The notes beneath the pieces were generated by a model. That model searched no databases and had not been told where the DNA came from. It worked only from the letters and a program-made list of their open reading frames with translations. Shown here piece after piece: positions 43,194 to 54,055 of a DNA stretch of 64,000 nt. The position numbers were made by a program, and so were the translations under genes. The stretch is taken from NCBI RefSeq assembly GCF_003589595.1, contig NW_020656077.1, forward strand, positions 5,081,538 to 5,145,537. Direction: 5' to 3'. Source of the DNA: Hyposmocoma kahamanoa. Its lineage: Eukaryota > Arthropoda > Insecta > Lepidoptera > Cosmopterigidae. Numbering within the stretch: the first letter of the stretch is position 1; the number at the start of each line of letters is the position of its first letter.

Positions 43194-43660
43194 TTCCACC
43201 GGAGCACCACGACTAGAGGTAGCAAAAAATGCAAAATGTTGACATGGCATATTAGAGATGATTAAATGTTACAATGTTTACTTAAATATTCCCAATTATG
43301 ATCTTTAAATTATTCAGTTTTCAACAGCAAACAATAAATTTTCGTACCGACGTTATTATAAAGTCGTTGGCTGCTACCCTATTTTATAGCGATTAGAGTT
43401 TGCGATCGAGTGTGCCAAATAGGTTTTTTCTATGATTTCTAAGATTTGGTCACACTTTTAAAAATAACTTCACTCTTTAGAGAGTGTGTATATTGTACAT
43501 ATTGTATTGTATAAAGCGATGTCTATCTTTATTCAGTGTTTACTTAATATAGAATCTTACTTTATCAAACTCGTATCTTAGAAAGAGTGATTATTTAGGA
43601 GATGGCAAAATTTTCTATTTATTTTAAATTTCTTATCAAGGTTGTTGCATTACTTTAAGA

Positions 43661-43766
43661 ATATGTAAAAGCCAGTGCGTAAACATGAAGGAAATGTTAT
43701 GTGATGATTTCACATTTGCCTGCAACATTTGAACATACAATCTATTTTTTGCATATCAGTAACTTT
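43661..43766 (+). repeat. Diverged interspersed repeat, copy 2 (see 1-110)
   Basis: AAGAATATGTAAAAGCCAGT, GTAAACATGAAGGAAATG, ATTTGAACATACAAT, TTTTTTGCATAT follows the order of 1-110. Confidence 0.45.
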
Positions 43767-43804
43767 GTGTTTTAAGATACGAAATACGTGGTTGCAAATT
43801 ATAA

Positions 43805-44110
43805 GAGCAAGTTCCATTCTCGTTGGAAGGAATATTTCGATGTGAGGTCCCAGAAAAAAGGAATCTGGTACAAAACCATGCAGTGAGGCTCCTCGTGTTC
43901 CTTTGGTTTGACCATGTTAAGTTAAGCAGGGGTCAAATTGTCAGCGCGCATAGACATCGATCCGGACACGTTCCATTAAACAAATTTTTGTATTTGATGC
44001 GGAGGGTGAACTCACCGGATTGCGAAGTGTGTGGGATTCCTAAGGATGTGCATCATTTGCTCATGGAGTGTTTGGACGGTGGCTGGTTTTCGTACATTTA
44101 ATATTGGGTG
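43805..44110 (+). pseudogene. Non-LTR retrotransposon C-terminal fragment (Cys-His region)
   Basis: One frame reads FHSRWKEYFDVRSQKKGIWY. A shifted frame continues RHRSGHVPLNKFLYLM and NSPDCEVCGIPKDVHHLLME. The R.RSGH......L.....SP.C..CG...D..HLL.EC pattern is the C-terminal region of I/Jockey/R1-type LINEs. A frameshift and a stop (near 43884) kill it. Confidence 0.72.
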
Positions 44111-44269
44111 GTTTCAATCTGTTTTGTTGAAGCCAACATGCAGCGCCGCGGAGATTTTGTACACATGTTTCGTTAGGTAGTATTTTGATTTATCTGTCTC
44201 GATTTTATCAATTGTTTTTTTGAGGTATTGTTTTTCTAATGGGGCTGATATATTCAGCGTACACTGTGG

Positions 44270-44410
44270 CCCAGAAGTTATTGCTTCTGTCCACGTTGCT
44301 AGTAGTAGCCGCCATGTTGAAGTGTGGGACATGTTTACCATTGTAACGAAACCATTTGCCAATTGGCGTAACGTACGCCAATCGTTGCTCAGGGTGCGCC
44401 TGACGCACAG
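44270..44410. repeat. Fragment shared with 12190-12300
   Basis: GCCAATTGGCGTAACGTACG and CAGGGTGCGCCTGA parallel the earlier copy. It lies directly after the LINE fragment at 43805-44110 and may be part of that element's tail. Confidence 0.4.
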
Positions 44411-44531
44411 AGTTCATGAGACTCGCTATTGCGAGGAGGCTCCGTGCACCCTAGTTGATAATTTTTGGGTGTGCATTCTCTACCTAATTTCGATGTCAGT
44501 TTCAACTTTTAAGTATTCTAGAATATTTACA

Positions 44532-44615
44532 TGAAATATTAGATGAAACGTTGGTTTGTTTGAAAACACAAATATATGGGATGAAGGCTGAAAATATAGT
44601 TCAATTTCCTATGAA
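44532..44615. repeat. Fold-back family F, degraded fragment
   Basis: GAAACGTTGGTTTGTTTGAA, AACACAAATATATG, AAAATATAGTTCAATTTCCT resembles the core and one arm of family F in reverse order. Confidence 0.45.
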
Positions 44616-45864
44616 ACATTATTTAATATTCGAGTATAGTACACTGAAATATTATTTTAATTTACTTAAATTATAATAAAATATGACCGAAATTAGGTAG
44701 AGAACACTAACAGGAAAATGACCCTAATAGATAGGTAGATAAAAACTATATTCACTAGTATGACACAAGTACAGATTGAATACAATAGGAAAAATAAAAC
44801 ATTTTTTGCCATAGCAGTGAAATGGTGCTGACTCAGCGCACGCCTAAGTTCTCTAACGCGCTGGTTTTCAGTCAGAACCAACGAGAGGTACTATCTAGAA
44901 GTTATTTGGAATGAAAAACCTAATAAACGACTAGGAGGGAATTTGTTCATTGGAATAACAAATGTAATGAAGTATCAATAGTTCATCTAAAGTAAGCGGT
45001 TCAAAATCTAAGTGCATGTAAAGATTGGAATATATGTGTAACTGTAAGTGAAAATAATGATTGTGAATATGTTTATATAATAACTCAAAGTAAAAAATTA
45101 TATTTAGAGCGGCTACGAAGAAGAGTGCATGGGGACATGAAAACTAATATTAATATTAAAATTTCGACTAATTAGACAAATTTTTAATATGTTATCATCA
45201 TTCGGTATACGACTGTCACAGTTTACATAGGGTTATTTAAAACTAGTTCAATCGTAAGGACCACTTTGCCGTCACCCAAATTCCACATTGCGTTTACGTT
45301 AAGATTGAAGACCGCTATCACCCCCAAATACAAATTTAATGACAAATTTATTTCGTTATTAAATAAATACTAATGTATTTATAGGGACTAGCTTAAAGCT
45401 TAGTTTAGCGATACACGCACACACGAACTAGTCAAAATAGCAATCTCTCTCTAGGAATCGAAATTCGCCGCCACACAACTTTCGACAGGTGTCAAGAGTT
45501 TGAAGCTTCACGAACAGGCAGAGACATCCCTTGAAAATGAAATTGCACGTTTTTGGGAAATTTAAAAAATTCGTGGCTACACTACGTTAAGCCACATTTT
45601 CTACTTTTTTTTTACAATTGGCTTTTTGTGCCTATAGCGTTAGTTATAATACATTGTATCGTTTAGTTTTGCTTATAATTTCATATTTCAATAATTTACG
45701 TTATTTTATTTATTTATTTGCAAACTTTACAGCTTTTTAAATTCGATTTACATTCTTGAATCACAAACTTACTTAGCCATTTTAAATTTTTATTAAGTTC
45801 AATTTATTATTAATTAATAATAGAAATTAGAATAAATTAAAACATATTAATTAGTACTGCAGTC
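44616..45864. other. No recognisable gene
   Basis: AT-rich. A segment near 44810-44882 (TGCCATAGCAGTGAAATGGT) is weakly similar to 50540-50600. Nothing else is recognised. Confidence 0.5.
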
Positions 45865-46335
45865 TTATGTCTGTTTGGGATTTTTCATTAGAGGAAATAC
45901 TGGATCCCAAACTGGTGGTACGGAGAAACCATCTTCCCTGTTGAAATTAAGATGTTTTTTAATTTCAATGGCCTCGCGCAGCATCCTGGGTAGATAACGG
46001 ACTTCTTTTGCAAGGACCTGAGGTTTGTCAAACTTCATTGAATGTGTAGGTTCAGGACATGCTCGCAGACTGCAGACTTGTTTACGCGACGGTGTTTGAC
46101 ATCAGCTATACATATGTTCTTTGACGCGGGTACGAATACTTCGCTTTGTTTGTCCAATATAAGAGAGACCAGCACTGTCATAAAATGTATTTATTTTTCG
46201 TGTACGGTTTCTTGAAGGCGCTGGTTCGAATTTTGTCGGACAGAAGGTATTTTTCTTAGTGATCGATTTTTTATAAATAAATATAACAACACAAAAAAAT
46301 TTAATATCACTATAGTTAAACATGGTGACATCCAA
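45865..46335 (-). pseudogene. Penelope-like element, GIY-YIG endonuclease C-terminus
   Basis: The minus strand reads FYDSAGLSYIGQTKRSIRTR, VKEHMYS, a stop at 46102-46104, then CQTPSRKQVCSLRACPEPTH, KFDKPQVLAKEVRYLPRMLR, EAIEIKKHLNFNREDGF and ends PKQT before TAA (45865-45867). Y-I-G-Q-T..S...R..EH and, later, REAIEI.KH...NR is the GIY-YIG nuclease layout of Penelope-like retroelements. The frame is open for about 80 codons after the single stop. The reverse transcriptase part is absent. Confidence 0.85.
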
Positions 46336-46567
46336 TCATCTAAACATGTATTTATTTATTTCATTATTGTAAAAACCACAACTTTAACACGCCATTATTT
46401 CCTTCGCGTCACCGCTAGATGGCACTAATTGTACACTGGAACGCACTATCGTTTTGTTAACTCCAATAGTATAAGTCATCTCATGTGTTTTGAATTGTTA
46501 ATGCTTACTACCGCTATAACATTGATACGGCATTGAACGGCACTCAAGCTGTTGAGACGATTTGGTC

Positions 46568-47386
46568 TAGACATGGGGAATAGCGTTACATTTCTATAGC
46601 CGTGACTGTCGTTCCGGTTCCAAAAAAATCACGGTGATAAATCACCGTGATTTTGTCACGACTGTTACTTCCGTGACCTTGTCACGCCTATAATTTACAT
46701 CACGACATTCGGTTTTAGCCAGTGGCTTCTTTCTAATACTTATAGCCGTTTTTTATAAAATGATTTAAGTTTTTACTCCCTTTGTAATAAATTTCAATTC
46801 CATTCAAAAAGTTGATTTTGTAATTAATGTAATTTTGTTTGTTACTTATTTAATACGAATCTTTGGATTGTTAAAAATAGCAATAAAGTGTGATGTAATT
46901 ATATTTGTAGTAGAATACACTAATTAATAATTAATTAATTAATTTATTAATAAATTATACATAAATATAAAATATTAACTCTTCCCATAATAAAACAAAT
47001 ATACAAAAATATTTTACTTTGTTAATAAATAGGTTTATAGTAACTACTGCAGTTTTTTTCATCTGCCCTTTCTAGTAGTAATAAGCACCTAAGTACGACC
47101 GTTGTAAATGAGCAAAGAAAGTCATCCTATCTCACCACTCCCATCGCCGAAATGGCCCGATTTGAAGAGAACTACAACAAGCGGCGCGCTCAGTCACCAC
47201 GGAACGGAGATCGCACATTGTATCATATACGTATGTCGTGATGTGAGTGACAGGGATAGCTATTGGAACGGAGGAACACCTATGTGATTTTGGAACGTCG
47301 TTCCTTCGGAACGAGTCACGGGGATACTGTTTGACGGCGGATCATCGTGATTTTTTCATCGTGACGTTATTTATCACCCACCTCTA
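46568..47386. mobile_element. hAT-like non-autonomous element (819 bp)
   Basis: The left end TAGACATGGGGAATAGCGTT and the complement of the right end (TAGAGGTGGGTGATAAATAA) are imperfect inverted repeats. ATTTGGTC (46560-46567) and ATTTGGAC (47387-47394) flank it, an 8-bp duplication with one change. The TAG.GGTGGG-type ends fit hAT. Inside lies a perfect hairpin AATCACGGTGA/TCACCGTGATT around 46630-46653 and repeated CGTGA words. No transposase remnant was found. Confidence 0.7.
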
Positions 47387-47394
47387 ATTTGGAC

Positions 47395-48051
47395 CTATTT
47401 CTGCTACCTAGCATGAAAGCACTGAACTATGTGCTTTCACGCTAGTGAGACATACTGTTGGGTCCATAACCCTGTAAATTTAACCTTCTTGATAATATTC
47501 GCCTTTCTACACGGAAGTCTGCGTCTAATTCGTACTACGCTACCCCTACGCTAAATTAGCGCTACATTGTTTGTTTATTTATTATTGTACATGTATCTAC
47601 AAGTGTTTAAGAAAAAAGGAATTTTTGAATCGGATTCCAAATCAAAGAAGGTACTTTTTTCCAAAATATGTAAGGATTAATAGTATTTTATGCAATCGTT
47701 GTATAATGAGGGTATACCTTAGGAATAAATAAAAATAGTGACAGAACAGCCATTTTTATCCTTTATTCCTAGAAGTTCCATGTAATCAGGACCACGTGGA
47801 ACAATTGTAACCTAAAAGTTCCATGCCCTGAACTAGTGGGAATAAATTTAATGTTTTTATCTTTATGTCCATTAGATACATAGAGAGAGTTCTAAAACTG
47901 CATATTGTGGTTGTTTTTACCATTTCTCAAATGCGATATGGAAAGCCAAAGAATTAAATTTGGTTAAAAATAATGATTTACGAACTATTGTTAACCTTAG
48001 CTGCCGGAAAAGAGAATTTAAGAAGGCTTTACTTTATTATATTTATAACTG
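47395..48051. other. No recognisable gene
   Basis: AT-rich sequence. ATGAAAGCAC...GTGCTTTCAC around 47412-47440 is a short hairpin. Otherwise nothing recognised. Confidence 0.5.
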
Positions 48052-48200
48052 CCTCTGTGGTCGAACGGTTACAACTTACGAAATAATTGTACGGCCGACA
48101 TTTATTTCTCTCGTGAGTTTGGGGTAATTTGAAGTGGTCTATCTGTGTGTCCATGGCACCCGCGACACAGGGTTTTCCTAGTGCGTTCTGTGTGTGTTCT
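48052..48200 (+). mobile_element. SINE family A, copy 7, box B deleted
   Basis: GCCTCTGTGGTCGAACGG keeps a perfect box A. Text from the anticodon-like part to the start of the body is lost, joining TTACAACTTACG to the body. The copy ends near CCTAGTGCG without a simple-repeat tail. Confidence 0.82.
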
Positions 48201-48544
48201 TTCGTGCACCCCTGAATTTCTTCAACTATACTGTGTTTTCAAAAGTACACTTTATGGATTTGAAATTCAACTCATATGGTAGTTGGCTGCACTTAAAATC
48301 AACTTGAAAGAAGTTTTTCCAGTAAAACAAAAATAGGATTGTAAAAACAATAAATAAAAATATAGGAACGAGAATCTTGCAACTTGCAACAATGTTTCTT
48401 GTTTTTCCGTTTATTCTTCGTACTCTTTACCGCCAGAGAAGTACTAATTGGAACCACTGTTCACAATTGTTTAATTAAAACTACTTGAAGATTAAAGATT
48501 GGAAAGTGAAATATTCAGAGAGTAACTTTAAATTTATGAGTTTT

Positions 48545-48850
48545 TTAGTATCGGCAGAGCTCCTTGTGAAAGAATTCGTCCAGGGAAGTACTGCCACCTT
48601 ACCTATTCCTGCCACTAAGGAGTAATATCAACATTACTGTGTTCCGGTTTTAAAGCGTACGGGTGCTGGTGAAATTACAGGCACATGGTATATGCTAAAT
48701 TATATTTCAGGGTGACTAGCGCAGTGGCAGTCCCGTCAGATCTTTGCGGTTTTAAGTTCTGAGTGGCACTACAACTGTCTTGGACAGGCGTGTCGCTTAC
48801 CACCAGTCACACGACTTGTTCGTCCCGTCACTAGCTATCATAAAAACAAT
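48545..48850 (+). mobile_element. SINE family B, full-length copy
   Basis: From GGCAGAGCTCCTTGTGAAAG, TTCGTCCAGGGAAGTACTGC, ACCTTACCTATTCCTGCCAC through ATTACAGGCACATGG, AGATCTTTGCGG and CGTCCCGTCACTAGCTATCA to TAAAAACAA. With 52637-52918 it is the best reference for the family. Confidence 0.85.
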
Positions 48851-49014
48851 TTAAAAAGTCCAAAAATCCAAAGTGTGTAGCTGCTTCAATCACCTAATAA
48901 ATAATATTTATTAATTATTCTTCTTCATTAAATAGTTACCCCCTACGCAAAACGAGGGGATTTAAAAAATTTTAAGCCTATAATATCGAGTATCTATATG
49001 TCTGTGTATCTTTG

Positions 49015-49215
49015 ATAACATAGTTCCCGAACGGTTGGACTGATCTTAAAGCGGCTTTTTTTATAGGAAGGCAAATTTAACCGGAAAGTATCTTAGCCAT
49101 GTTAGAATTATTAATACAAAGATCGAGCAATTATTTGGCATAGCGTCTTGCACGGCTTGCAAGACGTCGTTTAGAATCCGGCCGGATCGAAGGAATTTTG
49201 TCTAAGTGTTCATCT
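49015..49215 (+). mobile_element. Mixed retroelement remnant with tRNA-derived head (family D)
   Basis: GTTCCCGAACGGTTGGACTG then TTTTTTTATAGGAAGGCAAA looks like a LINE 3' region. From 49130, TTATTTGGCATAGCGTCTTG, CACGGCTTGCAAGACG matches the tRNA-like head at 38850-38935. Two copies of TTTGTATTAATAATT (the second at 49213, the first in reverse at about 49109) flank the head region. Confidence 0.45.
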
Positions 49216-49356
49216 TTGTATTAATAATTGTAACAAACTAGTGGAGTAGTTATACAAAAAATAATTGAATATCAATTCATTAAAAAAAAAGTTAATCTGT
49301 TCAGCTGTCCAAGATCATTAGCTCATTTCCTAGTAGAAGAGTAGAGCCTTTCCGCC

Positions 49357-50036
49357 AATATGAATACAGTAAACCATAGTTGTATTGCCATATTTGTATT
49401 GCAAAAACAAACCATATTTGTATTGCAAAAACGAGCGATTCGTTCTGTGCACAGTTTAGGCTCTCGGGTTTCTCTCAGAGAAAAGTTTAAAAAGACTGGT
49501 ATCATGACTGTGGCATCACAGTACATTTACTCAAATATTTTATATGCCCGTAAAAATATACATAATTTCAATAAGAAAGAAGATATCCATAATATTAACC
49601 TTAGAGCTAAGTCCAAATTCATGGTACCACGATTTCTTTTAACCAAGGTAAACAACTCTTTTATGGAGAACTGTATACGTTTTTACAAAAAGATTCCGGA
49701 GCATTAGAGAGATTAAGTTCCGGAGATTAAGTTTATCATTTCTTAAGTTTAAAAACTACATTAAAAATATTTTGATCGTAAAACCATATTACAAAATTGA
49801 AGACTACGTGTTAGATAAAAATGTATGGAAAGACGACACGGCTCCAGAATCCACACAAATTTGATTCAAAGTGTATTTTCCATAGCATTTAGGTTAATTT
49901 GAAAAGAACAATCCCTACAATTTCTTGCTCGTTCTTCTCAGGGAGGTCAGCGTAGTGAACGAGCAGTAGCTTAAATGTGACGTTTTCAAATGTAAATTTA
50001 TTTTACCTATGGAATAAATTATCTTTGACTTTGAAA
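49357..50036 (+). pseudogene. LINE reverse transcriptase C-terminus and 3' UTR (CR1/Jockey-like)
   Basis: The frame from 49360 reads VLQKRAIRSVHSLGSRVSLR, EKFKKTGIMTVASQYIYSNI, HNINLRAKSKFMVPR, CIRFYKKIPEH and stops at 49707. A shifted frame continues FLKFKNYIKNIL, IEDYVLDKNVW to a stop near 49863. LQKRAIR...LGSR.S.RE.FK...I.TV.SQYI and the N.R.K..L..PR block are the C-terminal domain of CR1/Jockey-type polymerases. The 3' UTR (TTGCTCGTTCTTCTCAGGGA) and tail TTTGACTTTGAAAA end it. Same family as 34165. Confidence 0.87.
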
Positions 50037-50880
50037 ATCGAGTTGTAATGAAATTGCGCAATGCGGGGTCGCGCAAATCGCGGTATTACAGTATTTATTT
50101 CATTTCCATATGTCCGCTAGACTTCAAATTTCGAATAACATGGAATCCGATGTCATTACAATACTAAGGTAACCATGAACCAAGGCAGTACCTATATCAG
50201 TCTGCAGAGTACCCAACTTCTCTAGTACTTACAGTAGAACTTTCGTGTTTGGATTCACTAAATGGATCCCGATATTGGCGTACAAATGGCGGCTTTTTAG
50301 AGTACACTGTTATGTACCGGGTTTTTTTTTAAATATTTTAATTCAATAAGGTATAAATGAATTTCTTTCTATCGTAATAAGAATATGACTTGTTTCACAA
50401 TATTTTTTTCTAAACCAGATTGTATCCTGATGAATAACAAAAATCTTGATTAATCCTATAGTACTTTTAACTTGCCATATAACATGAACATATTTCGAAT
50501 ATGCAAAGGTCAGTACACAAGTTACTTTTCTTTTTATCATAGCAGTGAAGTTGAGCGAGATTAGGTGCTTCATTCTGTCTTTCACTGGTTGTATCACACA
50601 ATAGGACAGTAGTTAAAAGCTAAAGTGTAAAGACTTATAGTACCTAAATTTCTTCATTTCGAATTTAAAAAGCAATTCTTTTTTAATTATTACAAAATTT
50701 GTTTATTCAAAAACTGAATTAATTACTAATGTCAATCCGCAACGTAGGCTCCGTCAGGTAGACACAAATATAAATCAACAACTGGCTTCATCGTATAAAA
50801 ATCAATAATGCAAGTCGCCAGACAAAGTCATGTTTATCCAACTATGACAATGAAGCAGGACCGCTCTGAATCTTAGCTGG
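50037..50880. other. No recognisable gene
   Basis: AT-rich. Nothing recognised except weak similarity of 50540-50600 to 44810-44882. Confidence 0.5.
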
Positions 50881-50881
50881 T

Positions 50882-51115
50882 TCAAACGTCAAAAGTAAGA
50901 TCCAGCGCGTGGATCGCAGCCTCTATCTCTAAGACGACATCCGTATCCCAAGTCCCCGCAATCTCCACTGCAATTTGAATAAAATCGTACATCGGTTCCA
51001 AGGCACTGTACTTGGCATGTTTCAATTTTGCCGCGTACTCCGCAGCCAACCGGCGGGTCTGATGGTGCGATTCAGATGGGACGGTGTAAAAGTACTGACA
51101 CACGTAAAGTTAGTT
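50882..51115 (-). pseudogene. LINE polymerase C-terminal fragment
   Basis: The minus strand is open for 73 codons and contains AAEYAAKLKHAKYSALEPMY, DFIQIAVEIAGTWDTDVV. The AA..A..K..KY..L...YDF....VE..G.W pattern is one I know from the C-terminal tails of non-LTR polymerases. It is interrupted at its N-terminal side by the SINE at 51119. Confidence 0.6.
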
Positions 51116-51118
51116 AAC

Positions 51119-51300
51119 TGCCTCCGTGGTCGAACGATTACCATACCCGGCCGGGAGAAATATTTGTATGGCCTACATTTATTCCTCTCGTAAGTTTGGG
51201 TGTAATTTGTGGTTGTCTATGTGTGTGTCCATGGCACCCGCGATACAGGGTTTCCCTACTGCGGGGCTCCCTATGTTGAGCGTGTGCGTTAAAAAAAAGA
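51119..51300 (+). mobile_element. SINE family A, copy 8, short head, poly(A)-like tail
   Basis: After GTTAACT it reads GCCTCCGTGGTCGAACGA, then jumps from ATTACCATACC to CGGCCGGGAGAAATATTTG, so box B is deleted. The body is well kept and ends GCGTTAAAAAAAAG. Confidence 0.88.
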
Positions 51301-51770
51301 CACCGACCATTCTGCCATGGAATCAGTGTAAGGCCTCAGAAAAAAATCCTCCGAGTCTAACCTACGTCTGTGTCAAGCCATTAATTAAATATGCCAGATC
51401 CAATTATTTTTAACTTCATAAATGAGTCAAGAACTGAGTCGAACTATTTTGCGCAAACAAATCTTAAAGCCAAACTGAATCTGTGTAGTTCGTAAATTCC
51501 GAGACGTCTGTGTTGCTTCACAACCTGAACGCGAGGCAAACAAATTTAGAACTGCCAAAGGCTTCTAGCATTCACTTGCATGTACAGAAACGACACATAT
51601 GAAAATAACATGACATTTATAAGGTGCAACATGAACTGAAACCTTTTAAAACTATTACTAGTAGGTATTAGGATTATGGTTATAAACCGAGAATCATTAA
51701 TATAGGTTTAATTAATTGCTATATAGTAATTTTATTAAAAAAAAAACAAACTTTACAGATATCTCTCTCG

Positions 51771-51806
51771 CACACAGGTACACACACATACACACACACA
51801 CACATA
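51771..51806. repeat. (CA)n microsatellite, interrupted
   Basis: Runs of CACACA with GGTA and TA interruptions. Confidence 0.85.
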
Positions 51807-52257
51807 CTCGTGCACTTTGTTATTATTTATTGTTTGATGTTTTTTCCTTTCCATAATATCTTTTTTTCTGTAGTTACATTATGTTACAATAAACCATGTT
51901 GTTACTTTTTTTGTAGTAAGGTTGTTAATTAAGACACGTGGAAACACGAGCTCTCATGTCACAGGATCGATAACCTAATCCAAATAAGATTATTTGTGAG
52001 CCAGGGAATATCTTGCAAAGATCTAACTATATCCTAGTTTTAATGTTTTGCTGTAAACTAACCCTTGAAAAATAAATACCTATGACAGTATTATTATAGT
52101 ACCACAATATAATATGACAAGTATGGTAACTCTATACAAACGTAGCAGCGTGAGTTGTAAGCCGCATACCGACACACACGTACACTTAATCTCGCAGTGC
52201 ATTCGCGTTGCTTATCACTGGTCGTCTCGCGCGCTTTTCACACGCGAAAATGTGTGT

Positions 52258-52505
52258 ACTGTAAGCTGGGACGTAGCTTAGGATGCGTGGGGTGAGGTAC
52301 TTTATAAATATAAACTGGGATTAACTTCATAACTTGATATTTATTATATTTTTTCACAATATTTATATTTTGAGGTTACTTCTAGATCTATCAAGATGTT
52401 CTTTCTTTCTATTCTATTTTTTCAAACACATTCTAAATACAAAACTATATTCACTCAGCCAGAAGGTCTACTCATAGAGTAGAGCCTAGACTACAGTAAG
52501 TACAC
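52258..52505 (+). repeat. Interspersed repeat G, copy 1
   Basis: ACGTAGCTTAGGATGCGTGG, AGGTACTTTATAAATATAAA, CAAGATGTTCTTTCTTTC, CACATTCTAAATACAAAACT, TATATTCACTCAGCCAG and CTCATAGAGTAGAGCC recur at 57935-58055 (part) and 58490-58700. The element type is unknown. Confidence 0.65.
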
Positions 52506-52636
52506 AGTTCACGAGGCGCGCTACTACTCGTATATGTGTATGGATTACCATATTTGTCTTATTTATACTATGACAGAATTTTTTTAATTAACGTAGTATC
52601 TTTAACTAAAGGAACACTGTGATACTTTACATTTAG

Positions 52637-52918
52637 TAGCAGTAGAGCGCCTTATGAAAGGGTTCGGTCCAGGGAAGTACTACTACTTTACCTATTTCTG
52701 CCGCCAAGTGGTAGTGTGAGCTTTACTGCGTTCCGATTTCGAAAGGGCGTTGGTGAAATTACAGGCACATGGGACTTGTCAACTTATATCTCAGGGTGAC
52801 GGGCGCAGTGGCAGCGTCCCTGAGAAACTCTTAAGTGGCTGTAACTGTTATGGATAGGCCTGTCGCTTACCACCAGACGCACTACATGTTCTTCCCGTCA
52901 CTTGGTATTATAAAAAAA
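52637..52918 (+). mobile_element. SINE family B, near full-length
   Basis: AGCAGTAGAGCGCCTTATGA, TTCGGTCCAGGGAAGTACTA, GCCGCCAAGTGGTAGTGTGA, ATTACAGGCACATGGGACTT, TTATATCTCAGGGTGACGGG to TTCCCGTCACTTGGTATTAT and an A-run. Confidence 0.85.
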
Positions 52919-53582
52919 ACACTGTATGACTTTGCGGCTGTTCATTTGACTCATGTTTAATGTGACACGGTCATTTTCCGTTAGGTGACTTTGTGGTAAC
53001 TGGTAACAATTCCGATAACAAGTCAATACAACCATCGCTAACGCTCCAAGTTTAAAAGAAATTTATCAACCTTTACTTTATTTTGCCAGCACTATTTCAT
53101 AGCTCTGTGACCAACCAAGACATGGCTGTTCAGCCAATAATATTTCAAATTTCATTTTACTTCCGAATCCGTAGTAACTATTTATGACGGAGTTGGCGAT
53201 AAATCTTACTTAACGGTTGTAGAATATATAGATAGTATAGGTAATAAATCTATACTACATTAATTTAAGCTAAAATCATTTTGCTTTTATAGATGAAACT
53301 TCATTTTTATGCACCCTTTGTAGTAGAGCTCGACTTCTTCTTATTACTATTATTTCGGTCGCCTCACTCAGGGCTTGCGAAGGCATCATCACTGCGAATA
53401 TCAATTGATCTATAGTAATAACCATTAATGGCAATTGGGCGCCTAGTGCAACAGGGTTAATGAATTGAAGGATTTCTTGCTTTGATTGTTTCTATCACAT
53501 TTGGTTGAGGCATTTCTAGATTCTCCTTGGGTGTCGTTGTATTTGACGTAAAATACCACACACGTATTAGCACTTACTTTAG

Positions 53583-54005
53583 CAGCTATAGAGGTCCTTT
53601 TGTCCAGGAAAGTACTGCCTCCTTGGATCCATGTTTTTACATATTTGACACTAGATCGTCAAATATGTGAAACCAGGGACCAATAATTCAAGAGGATTGA
53701 TAACCTCTACGCAGATACATATACAGATCGTAACTCTGAAAATCCCGTCTTTTAAAGTAGCAGTGCATTGCCACATTGCCTATTTCTGCCGCCAAGCAGT
53801 AACGTCAGAATTACTGGATTCCGGTTTTGAAGGGCTGCTGACAAAATTACAGCCACATGGAGCTTGTCAACTTATGTCTCAGGGTGGTGAGTGATAGTGC
53901 TCATCAGATCTTTGCGATTTAAATCTCTGAATGGCACTACAACTGTTATGGACAGACTTACCATCAGGCGCACGGCTTGTTCGTCCCGTCCCGTGATATT
54001 ATCAA
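53583..54005 (+). mobile_element. SINE family B interrupted by about 120 bp
   Basis: The 5' part (AGCTATAGAGGTCC, TTTGTCCAGGAAAGTACTGC) ends near 53625 and resumes near 53765 (CACATTGCCTATTTCTGCCG, CCAAGCAGTAACG). The insert contains the hairpin CATATTTGACACTAGATCGT/CAAATATGTG. The 3' part runs to GTTCGTCCCGTCCCGTGATA. Confidence 0.75.
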
Positions 54006-54055
54006 AAAAGAACAAAAATATTTGTTTATGATGTTACAATCAGAAAATAATCCGA

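Noticed and set aside
43823..44101. Possible host zinc-finger gene (Cys-x2-Cys...His)
   Set aside because: The pattern and the frameshifted upstream text match the C-terminal region of I/Jockey/R1-type LINEs.
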